A stretch of 64,000 bases of DNA from Helicobacteraceae bacterium (GTDB taxonomy: Bacteria; Campylobacterota; Campylobacteria; Campylobacterales; Sulfurimonadaceae): contig WTBY01000074.1 in the NCBI GenBank assembly GCA_013138865.1, forward strand, positions 1 through 64,000, written 5' to 3'. Under the pieces are notes generated by a model. The model ran no database searches. It was given only the letters and a program-made list of their open reading frames with translations, and was not told the origin of the DNA. The position numbers were made by a program, and so were the translations under genes. This document shows positions 18,852 to 28,033 of this stretch, one piece after another. The first letter of the stretch is position 1; each line of letters opens with the position of its first letter.

Positions 18852-20891
18852 ATGAAAAATGTATCTATAAAAATTCAGGTTTTAGGTTTAGTTGTAGGCT
18901 CTTTAATAGTATTGTCTACAATATTAACACTCTCAGCTGTAAGTGAGAGTAAAGACGCTTTAATGGATAGAAGTTACGAGACATTAACATCTGTTAGAGA
19001 CTCTAAAGCAAACCAAATTCAGAACTTTTTTGCTGAGCGAATTGGCGATATAAATGTTATAGCTCAAAGTAAAGATGTTAAAGAGTTAGTACACGATCTG
19101 ATCCATGTGCATAATGAGCTTAACGTTCAAGCAGATGCGACTTACCCAGTAACAAACCCTTTAGCAAAAGAGAAAACTGATTCACATGAAGAGTTCTTTC
19201 AAAGTTATGCTAAAGAGTACGGTTACTACGATGTGTTTATAATTTGTGCCAAACATGGTCACGTTATGTACTCTCAAGCTAAAGAGAGCGATTACGGTGA
19301 AAATGTTGGTAGTGGTAGTCTTAAAGATAGTGGACTAGGTGAGGTTTATAGAAAAGTAAAAGAGCTCAAGCGTCCTGTCTTTGTTGATATGAAACCTTAT
19401 GCACCAAGTAATGGTGCACCAGCTATATTTTTAGGTACACCTGTTATGACTGATGGTGAAATGAAATCAATAGTAGTTTTCCAAGTTTCAGATGCTGCTA
19501 TTAATAAAATTATGCAATTTAGAAAAGGTTATGGCGATAGCCAAGAAGATTACTTAGTTGGTCAAGACTACCTTATGAGAAGTGATAGTTTCCTTGATCC
19601 AAAAGGTCACTCTCTTAAAGCCTCTTTTGCTAATAATGCTAAAGCTGAAACAGTTGCTTCTAAAAAAGCACTAAATGCTCAATCTGGCACGGAAATTGTA
19701 ATTGATTACAATGGAAACCCTGTTCTATCATCTTTTGGACCTATCAAGATAGGTCAAGATCTTCACTGGGCTATTCTTTCAGAGATTGATGAAGCAGAAG
19801 TTTTAATTACTCCTAATGAAATTAAAACTTCTTTAATTGTACAGGCACTTGTTATATTAGTTATTGTAATTGTATTAGCGTTTATTGTTGTATCTACAAG
19901 CGTTATAAAACCATTAAATAAGTTTAAAGCTAAAATTTTAAGTATTTCAGATAACAGTGATTTAACTCAAAGAGTAGATACTGATGCACCACAAGAGATT
20001 TTAGAGATGGGTAATAGCTTTAACTCACTTATGAACTCACTGCAAGAGCTTATAAATAGTACTAAAGGCTCATCAAATGAGAATGCCTCTATTTCACATG
20101 AGCTTTCTACTACAGCCATGAGTGTTGGTAACAATGTTGAAAACTCAGTAGTAATGGTAGAAGAGGCAACTACACAAGCTAAAGATATTCAAGTTGAGAT
20201 CGTAGGTGCGATCGAAGATGCTAAAGAGTCAAAAGAGGACATAATAAAAGCAAACGAAAACTTAGGTGCTGCAAGAGACGACATTATTACTCTAACTTCA
20301 AAAGTTCAAGAGACAGCAGAGACTGAAGCAGAACTAGCTCACAGCATGGAAGCACTTTCAACTGATGCTTCACAAGTTAAAGATGTTCTAACTGTAATCG
20401 CTGACATTGCTGATCAGACAAACCTACTAGCACTTAATGCTGCGATCGAAGCGGCTCGTGCAGGTGAGCATGGACGTGGTTTTGCAGTTGTTGCTGATGA
20501 GGTACGTAAACTAGCAGAGCGAACTCAAAAGTCACTAGCAGAGATCAACGCTACTATTAACGTAGTTGTTCAATCTATTAGTGATGCTTCTACTAAGATG
20601 AGTGTTAACTCTGATGAGATCCAAGAGTTAGCAAATATAGCTCAAGGTGTAGAAGATAGAATTAATGACACTGTTGAGATCGTAAATGAAGCTGTACAAG
20701 CAAGTGATCGTACAGTTACAGACTTTGAGAAAACAGGTGAAAATGTGAAGATTATTGTAGATAAAGGCGATGAGATTAATGAAATTTCTGGAACAAATGC
20801 AAGAAGTGTTGAAGAGATTGCAGCTGCAGCAGAGCACTTAAATACATTAACTGATGAGCTTAACGGTAAACTTGAAACATTTAGAACATAA
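18852..20891 (+). CDS. Methyl-accepting chemotaxis protein
   Basis: A transmembrane chemoreceptor: helix at about 10-30, periplasmic dCache-like sensor to about residue 325, second helix (330-350), HAMP (350-405), and a signalling domain with the hairpin tip [44 protein letters not shown] (shown here only as the family signature; it runs from about residue 515 to 560). AGGAG at 18841-18845 favours the ATG at 18852. It is followed at once by cheB and cheR, implying adaptation of this receptor by methylation. The ligand is unknown. Confidence 0.95.
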   Translation: MKNVSIKIQVLGLVVGSLIVLSTILTLSAVSESKDALMDRSYETLTSVRDSKANQIQNFFAERIGDINVIAQSKDVKELVHDLIHVHNELNVQADATYPVTNPLAKEKTDSHEEFFQSYAKEYGYYDVFIICAKHGHVMYSQAKESDYGENVGSGSLKDSGLGEVYRKVKELKRPVFVDMKPYAPSNGAPAIFLGTPVMTDGEMKSIVVFQVSDAAINKIMQFRKGYGDSQEDYLVGQDYLMRSDSFLDPKGHSLKASFANNAKAETVASKKALNAQSGTEIVIDYNGNPVLSSFGPIKIGQDLHWAILSEIDEAEVLITPNEIKTSLIVQALVILVIVIVLAFIVVSTSVIKPLNKFKAKILSISDNSDLTQRVDTDAPQEILEMGNSFNSLMNSLQELINSTKGSSNENASISHELSTTAMSVGNNVENSVVMVEEATTQAKDIQVEIVGAIEDAKESKEDIIKANENLGAARDDIITLTSKVQETAETEAELAHSMEALSTDASQVKDVLTVIADIADQTNLLALNAAIEAARAGEHGRGFAVVADEVRKLAERTQKSLAEINATINVVVQSISDASTKMSVNSDEIQELANIAQGVEDRINDTVEIVNEAVQASDRTVTDFEKTGENVKIIVDKGDEINEISGTNARSVEEIAAAAEHLNTLTDELNGKLETFRT

Positions 20892-21444
20892 AAAAATAGT
20901 TCTTATTGGTGCCTCCACTGGAGGGCCAGGACAAATTCAAAAAATAATATCTTCACTTCCTAGCCTTGAAAATACATCAATAGTAATTGCACAACATATG
21001 GTTCAAGGCTTTATAGAGAGTTTTGCTGCAAGTTTAAAAAATAATACTCCTAACTCTGTAGAAATAATAAAAAATAATGCAGAGTTTAAAAAAGCAACTA
21101 TTTATGTATGTGAAGAAGCAACACATTTAAATATAAATAGTCTAACCTTTACTAAAGAAGATGGAATTAAAAATTCTTATAACCCTGATATAAACACTGT
21201 TTTTAACTCATTTAGTGCTTTATGTAAAAAAGTTGAATTATTAGTTATTATATTAACAGGTATTGGCGATGATGGAGTTAAAGCTACTTGTACACTCTCA
21301 CAAAATGGAGCAAGGTGTTTAACAGAAACTAGTAAAAGTGCTATAGTCGATGGCATGCCATCACGAGCTCGCGCAGTAGTACCCAATGTTGAGGTCTATG
21401 ATATAGATCAAATTATAAAAATAGTAAGTGAGTTTTGTGAATAA
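20854..21444 (+). CDS. cheB: CheB-type methylesterase without receiver domain
   Basis: It removes methyl groups from chemoreceptor glutamates. The catalytic triad is visible: Ser in [12 protein letters not shown], His in [10 protein letters not shown], Asp in [11 protein letters not shown]. At 196 residues it is only the esterase domain; the usual N-terminal receiver is absent, as in Campylobacter CheB, so it is not controlled by CheA phosphorylation in the classical way. The ATG at 20854 overlaps the end of the MCP gene by 38 bp; a TTG at 20872 is an alternative start. Its stop overlaps cheR by one base. Confidence 0.92.
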   Translation: MSLTVNLKHLEHKKIVLIGASTGGPGQIQKIISSLPSLENTSIVIAQHMVQGFIESFAASLKNNTPNSVEIIKNNAEFKKATIYVCEEATHLNINSLTFTKEDGIKNSYNPDINTVFNSFSALCKKVELLVIILTGIGDDGVKATCTLSQNGARCLTETSKSAIVDGMPSRARAVVPNVEVYDIDQIIKIVSEFCE

Positions 21445-22217
21445 TGTTTAGTTTTTTTAAAAGTAAGAAAAATGTTGAAGAGAAAACAGTTGAGTTAAAT
21501 AGAGTAGAAGAGTTTGATGATATTAAACTTATTGCTGATTACTTTCATAAAGAGACTGGTATAACTTTTGATAGCCAGATGAGTATTTTAAAAAATAAAG
21601 TTGTAGCTTTTTGTAAAAATAGGGAGATCTTCTCTTTTAAAGATCTTCTTATACAAATTGAGTCAAATAAAGATGTAAAACAAGCAATTATAGATCATTT
21701 AACAACAAATGAGACTTTTTTCTATAGAGAGCTAACTCAAATAAAAGAGTTGGTAAAACTGGTTAAAAACTCTTCTGGCACGGTGTCCATATTATGTGCT
21801 CCATCGGCAACAGGAGAAGAACCTTACTCTATAGCTATAGCACTCATAGAAGAGGGCTGTATCTCTTTTAATATAACAGGAATTGACATTAACTCAGAAG
21901 CGATCGCAAAAGCTAAAATGGCTACTTATGGTGAACGTAATGTTAGAAATTTATCTGAAGATATTAAAAAGAGATATTTTATGCTTCAAGAACAAAAATA
22001 TGTATTAAAAGAGAGTGTAAAGTCTCATGTAACATTTAAAATTGCCAACCTTTTTGAGAGTTCATTTACTAGTCTAGGTAAATTTGACTTCATATTTTCA
22101 AGAAATATGTTGATCTACTTTGATAAAGAGACAAAACTAGAGGCTAAAAGAATTTTAGAAAACATGAGAAAAACTCAAGAATATAATGTTTTTTTTGGAC
22201 ACGCCGATCTGTTCTAA
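21444..22217 (+). CDS. cheR: CheR chemoreceptor methyltransferase
   Basis: A SAM-dependent methyltransferase acting on chemoreceptor glutamates. Family motifs: LTTNETFFYREL (about 90-101), the SAM loop CAPSATGEEPYSIA (about 117-130), ITGIDINSEAI (about 146-156) and FDFIFSRNMLIYFD (about 208-221). It lacks an obvious pentapeptide-binding insertion. With the receptor and cheB it forms a compact adaptation cluster. Confidence 0.93.
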   Translation: MFSFFKSKKNVEEKTVELNRVEEFDDIKLIADYFHKETGITFDSQMSILKNKVVAFCKNREIFSFKDLLIQIESNKDVKQAIIDHLTTNETFFYRELTQIKELVKLVKNSSGTVSILCAPSATGEEPYSIAIALIEEGCISFNITGIDINSEAIAKAKMATYGERNVRNLSEDIKKRYFMLQEQKYVLKESVKSHVTFKIANLFESSFTSLGKFDFIFSRNMLIYFDKETKLEAKRILENMRKTQEYNVFFGHADLF

Positions 22218-23135
22218 ATGCAGATATTAAAACTATTTTTTATTTTTATTTTTTCGTTTACTCTTAAAGCTGATGACACTGTAACATTAGCTGAAAAGGC
22301 TCACTTAGCAAATATAAATGCTCTTCTTATTTTCACTTCTCAAGATGGTATAAACTCAGGTCACTACCACTTTAGTGAAGTTGGTGTAGATATGGATGTG
22401 TATCATTTACCTTTTAAATACCATTTTAAAAGCGATACTTCACTAAGTTACTTTGTTGTTGGAAATGTTGGCTACAGTAGCACCTACGTCTCTCATGATA
22501 TCGTTATACCTCCTGATAGCCCCCTAAACTATGATAACTATATGAGAACATACACAGCAGGTTTAGGTGGTGGTTTAAGTTATGAAATAAGTGATGATTT
22601 ACATGTTTTAGCTGGAGTAGAGTTTATATATTCACGATCAGGTGCAAGTGTAAGAGAACCTGATAGCGATATAGGTAGAGAGATAGAAGATATTTTTAAC
22701 AAAAATTATAATGATAATACAACCTATAAATATTTCAGCTCCATTGAGTACAGACCAACACACTATAAGTATAAACCATATACATCACTATCATTTAAAT
22801 ATTATCAAACTTCCTCGACATTTGATTTTGATCTCTCAAGTGCTTTTAGTACGCACTCAAACGTTACAACATTTGCTTTAGGTTTAGAGACACCAAAACT
22901 TTTAGCTTATGAGAAAAACTACTTAACTATCGAGGGATATACAAGAGCTAACTATCTGTATGGAGATGTAGAGCGTGCGGTTAAGTTTAAGTACTATGGT
23001 AGTGTAGGTGCAGTCGCATACCTTTACACCCCCGATATATCGTGGGCGCAGAGGTTTTTTATAGAGACTAACACTATTCGCTCAAGTGGTCTAGAGGGTT
23101 ACAACCTTTCACTTGGCTTTAGTGTAGATTTTTAA
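22218..23135 (+). CDS. Putative outer-membrane beta-barrel protein
   Basis: 305 residues with a signal peptide (about 1-18, cleavage after LKA). Alternating hydrophobic/polar strands rich in Tyr follow (TAGLGGGLSYEISDD, KYKPYTSLSFKYYQ), and the final residue is Phe (LSLGFSVDF), the usual C-terminal signature of outer-membrane barrels. Its ATG follows the cheR stop directly, so it is probably co-transcribed. No specific family is recognised; a solitary autotransporter-like barrel is possible. Confidence 0.65.
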   Translation: MQILKLFFIFIFSFTLKADDTVTLAEKAHLANINALLIFTSQDGINSGHYHFSEVGVDMDVYHLPFKYHFKSDTSLSYFVVGNVGYSSTYVSHDIVIPPDSPLNYDNYMRTYTAGLGGGLSYEISDDLHVLAGVEFIYSRSGASVREPDSDIGREIEDIFNKNYNDNTTYKYFSSIEYRPTHYKYKPYTSLSFKYYQTSSTFDFDLSSAFSTHSNVTTFALGLETPKLLAYEKNYLTIEGYTRANYLYGDVERAVKFKYYGSVGAVAYLYTPDISWAQRFFIETNTIRSSGLEGYNLSLGFSVDF

Positions 23136-23137
23136 AC

Positions 23138-23884
23138 CTATTTATTTAGCCACGATAGAGCCTCTTTTTCATTTGAAAAAGTCTCTATCTGCGAACTCAT
23201 AAACCAAGAAGAGACTTTTGCACTGTACTCGATCCATGTTTGTGAACCTATAATAGCAATTTTCTCAAACTCACTTCCATGTTTCAGGCCTATTTTCATA
23301 TCGTCCCACGCTGCTCTTAGCTCCCATCCATCAAGTTCTGATATATCAGCAATAGCTTTTATTTTTGCATCTTTAACACCTTCTAGTGCAGAGTCTATAA
23401 GTGGTGTGATCTGCTTATAGTCTTCATGCGTTAGTGTTCCAACGGCTTTAAATGTCATAAAAAAGTCTTTATTAACTCTATTCATCCCAATACTTAAACC
23501 ATGTTTTTTAACTACTGTGTCATCTTCTAAAATCCACTCTTTGGCTTTTAACAAATCAGTAAATTTAAACGTTTTAATCGTAGCATTTACAAAGTGAGAG
23601 GCTACATTTTCAGCTAATCCACCAGCTATTGAGTTAGTAACAAAAGCTATCTTTGCTACTTTTTTATGGTGTTCTTTAACAAAGTTCATATGAGAAGTAA
23701 ATGCTCCAAATGAGTCCCATCCAGGGAATGTATCGACATGTACTATAAGTCCATTTAAAGCACCTACTTTTTCAATAAATGGATCAACAACCTCAGCAAC
23801 CGAAATAAAATCCTCAGCACTCAACTCACCTTGTGGTTCTAATGTAACTATTGCGTTACGCTCATCTAAGTCAATTTTTAACAT
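23138..23884 (-). CDS. Tandem SpoIIAA-like (STAS/SEC14-type) protein
   Basis: 248 residues forming two copies of a domain of about 120 residues. Each has the pattern hydrophobic strand, L-G-LT/S-EDF/Y, then a V/D-SALEGV-like helix and a W-SFGAF/ELRAAWDD segment (GWDSFGAFTSHMNF in copy 1, GWELRAAWDDMKIG in copy 2). This matches the SpoIIAA-like family (DUF3478). Such proteins bind lipids or partners; the function here is unknown. It is convergent with the barrel gene. Confidence 0.8.
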   Translation of the reverse strand: MLKIDLDERNAIVTLEPQGELSAEDFISVAEVVDPFIEKVGALNGLIVHVDTFPGWDSFGAFTSHMNFVKEHHKKVAKIAFVTNSIAGGLAENVASHFVNATIKTFKFTDLLKAKEWILEDDTVVKKHGLSIGMNRVNKDFFMTFKAVGTLTHEDYKQITPLIDSALEGVKDAKIKAIADISELDGWELRAAWDDMKIGLKHGSEFEKIAIIGSQTWIEYSAKVSSWFMSSQIETFSNEKEALSWLNK

Positions 23885-23997
23885 GTTAATCCTTTGCGTG
23901 TGGTTTCAATCTTACTAATAGTATATAACAAAAGAGATTATGCTTTAATTTAAGAAGTCTCTATTATGATAATTAAGTTATTCTGTTATAATCACAG

Positions 23998-26811
23998 ATG
24001 CCAAAAAATAAGAAAAAACAGCACCGACTCAACCACACGATCGCACACTACTTTGGTGGTGATGGTTTCGATGAGGGTATTGAGCGAGTTGAGTATTCAC
24101 TTCTTTTAGAACTCTCTTTTGCTTTAGGGATCGTGATTGATGATGACTCTAAAGATCATCTAATAAAACTTTTACGTAAAGAGTTTAGTGAAGCAGATAT
24201 GGATACTCGTCAAGTATTTGCTTCGTTTTTTAAAGCCAATAATAAAATTTATAAAAAAGAGAAACCTCAACAAGATGCACTAGAAAAAACTCATAAGATA
24301 GAGATGTACCTAGAGATGATGAGTGAGTACAATATTACTCTTGAAGAGTCACTTCTGATTACTAATGCTTTTATAGAGGTTAGAACTAAGAAAATAACAG
24401 AGTCTAAAATAGTGCAACGTCTGCTTCATATTCGTTTTGAGAAAAAAAGAGCAAGTGTTGAAAAAAAGTTAGAAGGACATTTTGATTATAGGGATCGTTT
24501 TGAGTTCAATGCCTCTTTAAACTACTCTATCTGCGATCAAAACTTTAGTAAAATTCAGCCTCTAAAAACCGAACCATTCTCTTATTCTTACTTACAAGAT
24601 AGTGATGAAAATCTTTTAGTAGAAGAGATCCAAAAAGTAAAAGAGGAACTAGTTGTTATAAAACAAGATAGACTAAATAGTTTTTTAAAAGATCTAAGTC
24701 GGAGTCATAAGTATTTAAACAGTGAAGTTATAGTAAAAATTTTAAAATCTTCAACACCTTCGAATAATGTAACATCACCTGAAATTCCTACAGATATTTT
24801 AAAAGAGGTGTTAGAAAAAGAGTTAGGTGTTAGCTCTTTAAGTGTTGTTGATGAGCATATTGTTTTAAATGTTATCGCTTATTACTCTCATGCAAGCTTA
24901 AGCGATCAGTTAGAGTATGAACTACATATTAGTGTTTTAGCAAGTGAACTATACTCTCTAATATGGGCTTCTGAAGAGCTAACATCTATAACAGATGAGT
25001 TACGTTACTCTAAAAGATCTTACGAGGGCACTTTTAATGAAGAGTTAGCAAACATAAGTGAGACTTGTAAAAAAAGAGCCGAGTTACTAGAGTTTAGTGA
25101 TACTAAAATAGAAGAGATAATTTTTGATATATTAGCACCTAGACTACATGGAACGTTAGAGATTACACCAAAAATATCTTCTAAAGTATCTAAATCTTTT
25201 ACTCACTATATACAGACTCTTCTTATGAAGAAACAGCGTCAACAACTTCTTGCAAGAACGATCAGAGATTTTAAAAACCTTTTTCCACTTGCGCGAGAAC
25301 TTAGAAGAAAGCTTATTTTGCACATAGGTCCAACTAACAGTGGTAAAACATACTCTGCTATGCAAGCGTTGAAAAAGGCCTCAACTGGTTACTACCTTGC
25401 ACCTCTTCGTCTGTTAGCACTTGAGGGTTATGAAAATCTTCGTGAGTCTAATATTAATGTCTCTTTAGTAACTGGAGAAGAGCAGATTATAGATGATGGG
25501 GCAACTCATATTAGCTCTACGATCGAGATGTTAAGTACACAGATCGATGTTGATATTTGTGTGATCGATGAGGTTCAGATGATTGATGATCGCGATCGTG
25601 GTTGGGCATGGGCAAATGCGATCATAGGAGCACCTGCTAAAACTATCATAATGACAGGTAGTGTAAACTCAAGAGATGCGATCGTAGCACTTGCTGAGTA
25701 TTTGGGTGAGCCTTTGGAGATCGTAGAGTTTGAGAGAAAAAATCCATTAGAGCTTTTAACTCAGCCAACTGCGATCGAGCATGTTAAAGCTGCAACTGCG
25801 ATCATAGCTTTTAGTAGAAAAGAGGTCTTAAAACTAAAACAAAAGCTCTCTTCTAGCCATAAAGTAAGTGTTATCTATGGAGCACTTAGTCCTGAAGTTA
25901 GACGCGAAGAGGCTAGACGTTTTAGAAGTGGCGAGACAGAGGTTTTAGTTGCAACAGATGCGATTGCTATGGGTCTTAATATGCCGATCGAGACTATTCT
26001 TTTTTATAAAGACAAAAAGTTTGATGGAGAAAAAGACCGCCATCTTAAAGCGTGGGAGATCCATCAGATCTCGGGGCGTGCAGGTCGTTATGGTCAACAA
26101 GATGTTGGTTATGTTGGAGCGTTAGAGAGTAGTGTGTTTAAGTATATTACACAACGCTTTTATGATCAAGATGAGAGTATAGATATACCTTTTAACGTTG
26201 CTGCAAATTTAGAGCATATAAAACTTGTTGGCGAGATCTTAGAAGAGACCTCACTTACAGCGATATTGCAATTTTTTGTTGAAAATATGAAGTTTGATGG
26301 ACCATTTCGTGCGATTAACTTAGAGTCTATGTTAGAAGCGTGTGAGGTTGTAGATAGATTTGATCTAGAACTATCAGTAAAGTACAACTTAGCGTGTGCT
26401 CCACTTTACACATCTTCACCATATGTAGTTGCAACTTATGAGCGTTATGTCTCAGACCTTCAAAAAGGTATTTTAATACCATACTCTCCTCCACAACTAC
26501 TTAGTGATGTAGCAAGTTCAATGGATGAGTTACGTGACATAGAGGACCGTATAAAAGTGATCTCACTCTACTTGTGGTTAAGTTACCGTTTTGAAGATAA
26601 TTTTTTAGATGTAGGACTTGCAAAACAGACTAGGGGAGTACTGAACCAGTACATAGAAAAAACTCTTAAAAGTGCAAACTTTAGATCTAAATGTAGAATA
26701 TGTTCTGTAATACTTCCACAAGATAGCAAATACAATATTTGTGAAAGATGTTTCAAAAAAGGTCACAAAAGCAATAGACGTACAAGCTCAAGGAACCATA
26801 GACGACGTTAA
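23998..26811 (+). CDS. Suv3-like superfamily 2 RNA helicase with C-terminal zinc ribbon
   Basis: 937 residues. The N-terminal 430 are helical and unrecognised. Then comes a Suv3-type helicase core: motif I GPTNSGKT (about 443-450), motif II IDEVQMIDDRDRGWAWANAI (about 521-540), motif III MTGSVN and motif VI HQISGRAGRYG (about 689-699). The C-terminus has CRIC and CERC near residues 898-920, a zinc-ribbon pattern, and a basic tail. Mitochondrial Suv3 works with a degradosome; a role in RNA turnover is inferred. TATAAT at 23987-23992 is only 5 bp from the ATG and no Shine-Dalgarno sequence is present. Confidence 0.88.
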   Translation: MPKNKKKQHRLNHTIAHYFGGDGFDEGIERVEYSLLLELSFALGIVIDDDSKDHLIKLLRKEFSEADMDTRQVFASFFKANNKIYKKEKPQQDALEKTHKIEMYLEMMSEYNITLEESLLITNAFIEVRTKKITESKIVQRLLHIRFEKKRASVEKKLEGHFDYRDRFEFNASLNYSICDQNFSKIQPLKTEPFSYSYLQDSDENLLVEEIQKVKEELVVIKQDRLNSFLKDLSRSHKYLNSEVIVKILKSSTPSNNVTSPEIPTDILKEVLEKELGVSSLSVVDEHIVLNVIAYYSHASLSDQLEYELHISVLASELYSLIWASEELTSITDELRYSKRSYEGTFNEELANISETCKKRAELLEFSDTKIEEIIFDILAPRLHGTLEITPKISSKVSKSFTHYIQTLLMKKQRQQLLARTIRDFKNLFPLARELRRKLILHIGPTNSGKTYSAMQALKKASTGYYLAPLRLLALEGYENLRESNINVSLVTGEEQIIDDGATHISSTIEMLSTQIDVDICVIDEVQMIDDRDRGWAWANAIIGAPAKTIIMTGSVNSRDAIVALAEYLGEPLEIVEFERKNPLELLTQPTAIEHVKAATAIIAFSRKEVLKLKQKLSSSHKVSVIYGALSPEVRREEARRFRSGETEVLVATDAIAMGLNMPIETILFYKDKKFDGEKDRHLKAWEIHQISGRAGRYGQQDVGYVGALESSVFKYITQRFYDQDESIDIPFNVAANLEHIKLVGEILEETSLTAILQFFVENMKFDGPFRAINLESMLEACEVVDRFDLELSVKYNLACAPLYTSSPYVVATYERYVSDLQKGILIPYSPPQLLSDVASSMDELRDIEDRIKVISLYLWLSYRFEDNFLDVGLAKQTRGVLNQYIEKTLKSANFRSKCRICSVILPQDSKYNICERCFKKGHKSNRRTSSRNHRRR

Positions 26812-26817
26812 GTATGG

Positions 26818-26904
26818 CTATGTTTCGTGAGTAAGCTGATAATTTGAATAAACAATCGTCCCTATAATAACTGCACTAACTAAAATAATTAAAATTGTTT
26901 CCAC
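26818..26904 (-). CDS. 28-residue membrane miniprotein, module copy 2
   Basis: A GTG-started peptide, METILIILVSAVIIGTIVYS followed by NYQLTHET: one membrane helix with a short tail containing YQL as in the first copy. The start overlaps the stop of the upstream 76-residue gene as TAGTG, preceded by AAAGGAT. The matching size, coupling and gene order at 4221-4307 support it as a real gene. Confidence 0.6.
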   Translation of the reverse strand: METILIILVSAVIIGTIVYSNYQLTHET

Positions 26905-27134
26905 TATAAATCCTTTATCTCTTTCGTTTTAGATTTTAATTTTTTTATTATAAACAAGACACTTATCATTAAAATAAATTCTGAGAAAATACCTATATAA
27001 AATACAACATCAAAAGTTTGTTGCCGATAAGAGGTTATTAATCCACCACCTATAGCTACCATAATAGCGATACTAACAGTAAAAAACACTCTCAATGTTG
27101 TTAAAAATTCTTTTATCTCATCTATTTTAGCCAT
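26904..27134 (-). CDS. Two-helix membrane protein beginning MAKIDEIKE, module copy 2
   Basis: A 76-residue paralogue of the protein at 4304-4537: the same MAK-I/L-DEIKE opening, two helices (about 12-34 and 42-62) and a Lys-rich end KSKTKEIKDL. On its strand, TATAAT at 27140-27145 is 5 bp from the ATG with no Shine-Dalgarno sequence, again implying leaderless expression. Function unknown. Confidence 0.7.
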   Translation of the reverse strand: MAKIDEIKEFLTTLRVFFTVSIAIMVAIGGGLITSYRQQTFDVVFYIGIFSEFILMISVLFIIKKLKSKTKEIKDL

Positions 27135-27164
27135 TTAATATTATACAATAAAATTAAACAAAAT

Positions 27165-27542
27165 TTATGCCTCTTTGGAGTCAATCTCGATCACGGTGTG
27201 AACATTTCCTCTTGGGTTATAGTCTGCGATCACTTTTAGCCATTTAGGCTTCATTTTTCTCATAAGAACTTCATAGATCTCATTTGCACTATTTTCATGA
27301 GATACATGACGATCGCGAAAAGAGTTTATGTAAAGTTTTATAGCTTTTAGCTCAACTACAAACTCATCTGGAGTGTATTCTAGGTATATAGTTGCATAGT
27401 CTGGATAGCCACTTCTAGGACATAGACAGCTAAACTCTGGAAGTGTCATTTTAATGACATAGTTTCGCTTATGCTCATTAGGCCAGATCTCTAGATCCTT
27501 TTCTACATCAAACTCTGTTACTATTTTTTCACCATATTTCAT
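27165..27542 (-). CDS. queF: NADPH-dependent 7-cyano-7-deazaguanine reductase QueF
   Basis: It reduces preQ0 to preQ1 in queuosine synthesis. At 125 residues it is the short, single-domain (type I) form. The active-site cysteine is in FSCLCPRSGYPDYATI (about 34-49), the aspartate is in the same stretch, and SFRDRHVSHENSANEIYE is the QueF signature. It follows the DUF3972 gene with a TAATG-type overlap. Confidence 0.95.
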   Translation of the reverse strand: MKYGEKIVTEFDVEKDLEIWPNEHKRNYVIKMTLPEFSCLCPRSGYPDYATIYLEYTPDEFVVELKAIKLYINSFRDRHVSHENSANEIYEVLMRKMKPKWLKVIADYNPRGNVHTVIEIDSKEA

Positions 27543-28033
27543 TATTTCTTTTCCTTTTTACTCTTTTTTTTAGATTTTTTAGATTTTTTTTTCTTAGACT
27601 TTTTCTTTTTAGGTTTTTGTTTCTTCTCGCTTAGATCTACTATCTCTGCCTCTACACTTTGAGTTACCTGTGCATTTTCTGGGAGTAGGTTAATACTTAT
27701 AGTTTGTAAAATATTTTTGAGCTGTTCATCTTTATCTTTATAGATCTTCTCAATTTTTTCTTTATCATCAATTAACATTTTAATATTTCGCTCACGTAAG
27801 TCTCTATTTTCATTTTCTAGTGCTGTTATTTTCTCTTTTAAAGAAGTGTTATCACTCTGTAAATATTCATGAAGTTTACTGTTTGTTGTAGTTACTTTTT
27901 CTTCTTCAAGAACTATATATTTGACACCATTCTCAGTTATGCTCTTAAGTGTACCACGTCTAACTCTGTTGTGTATTGCTTCTTTTGAAACTTTGAAGTG
28001 TTCAGACGCTTCAGCTATTGTCACTCTACTCAT
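27542..28033 (-). CDS. DUF3972-like protein with HTH and lysine-rich tail
   Basis: 163 residues. The N-terminus (TIAEASEHFKVSKEAIHNRVRRGTL) is a MerR/excisionase-type helix-turn-helix; a coiled coil follows (about 50-110). The last 30 residues are almost entirely lysine and serine (an 'Sk' tail). This layout matches DUF3972, found in Campylobacterota. It could bind DNA or RNA through both ends; the function is unknown. It overlaps the HD-GYP gene by 8 bp. Confidence 0.75.
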   Translation of the reverse strand: MSRVTIAEASEHFKVSKEAIHNRVRRGTLKSITENGVKYIVLEEEKVTTTNSKLHEYLQSDNTSLKEKITALENENRDLRERNIKMLIDDKEKIEKIYKDKDEQLKNILQTISINLLPENAQVTQSVEAEIVDLSEKKQKPKKKKSKKKKSKKSKKKSKKEKK

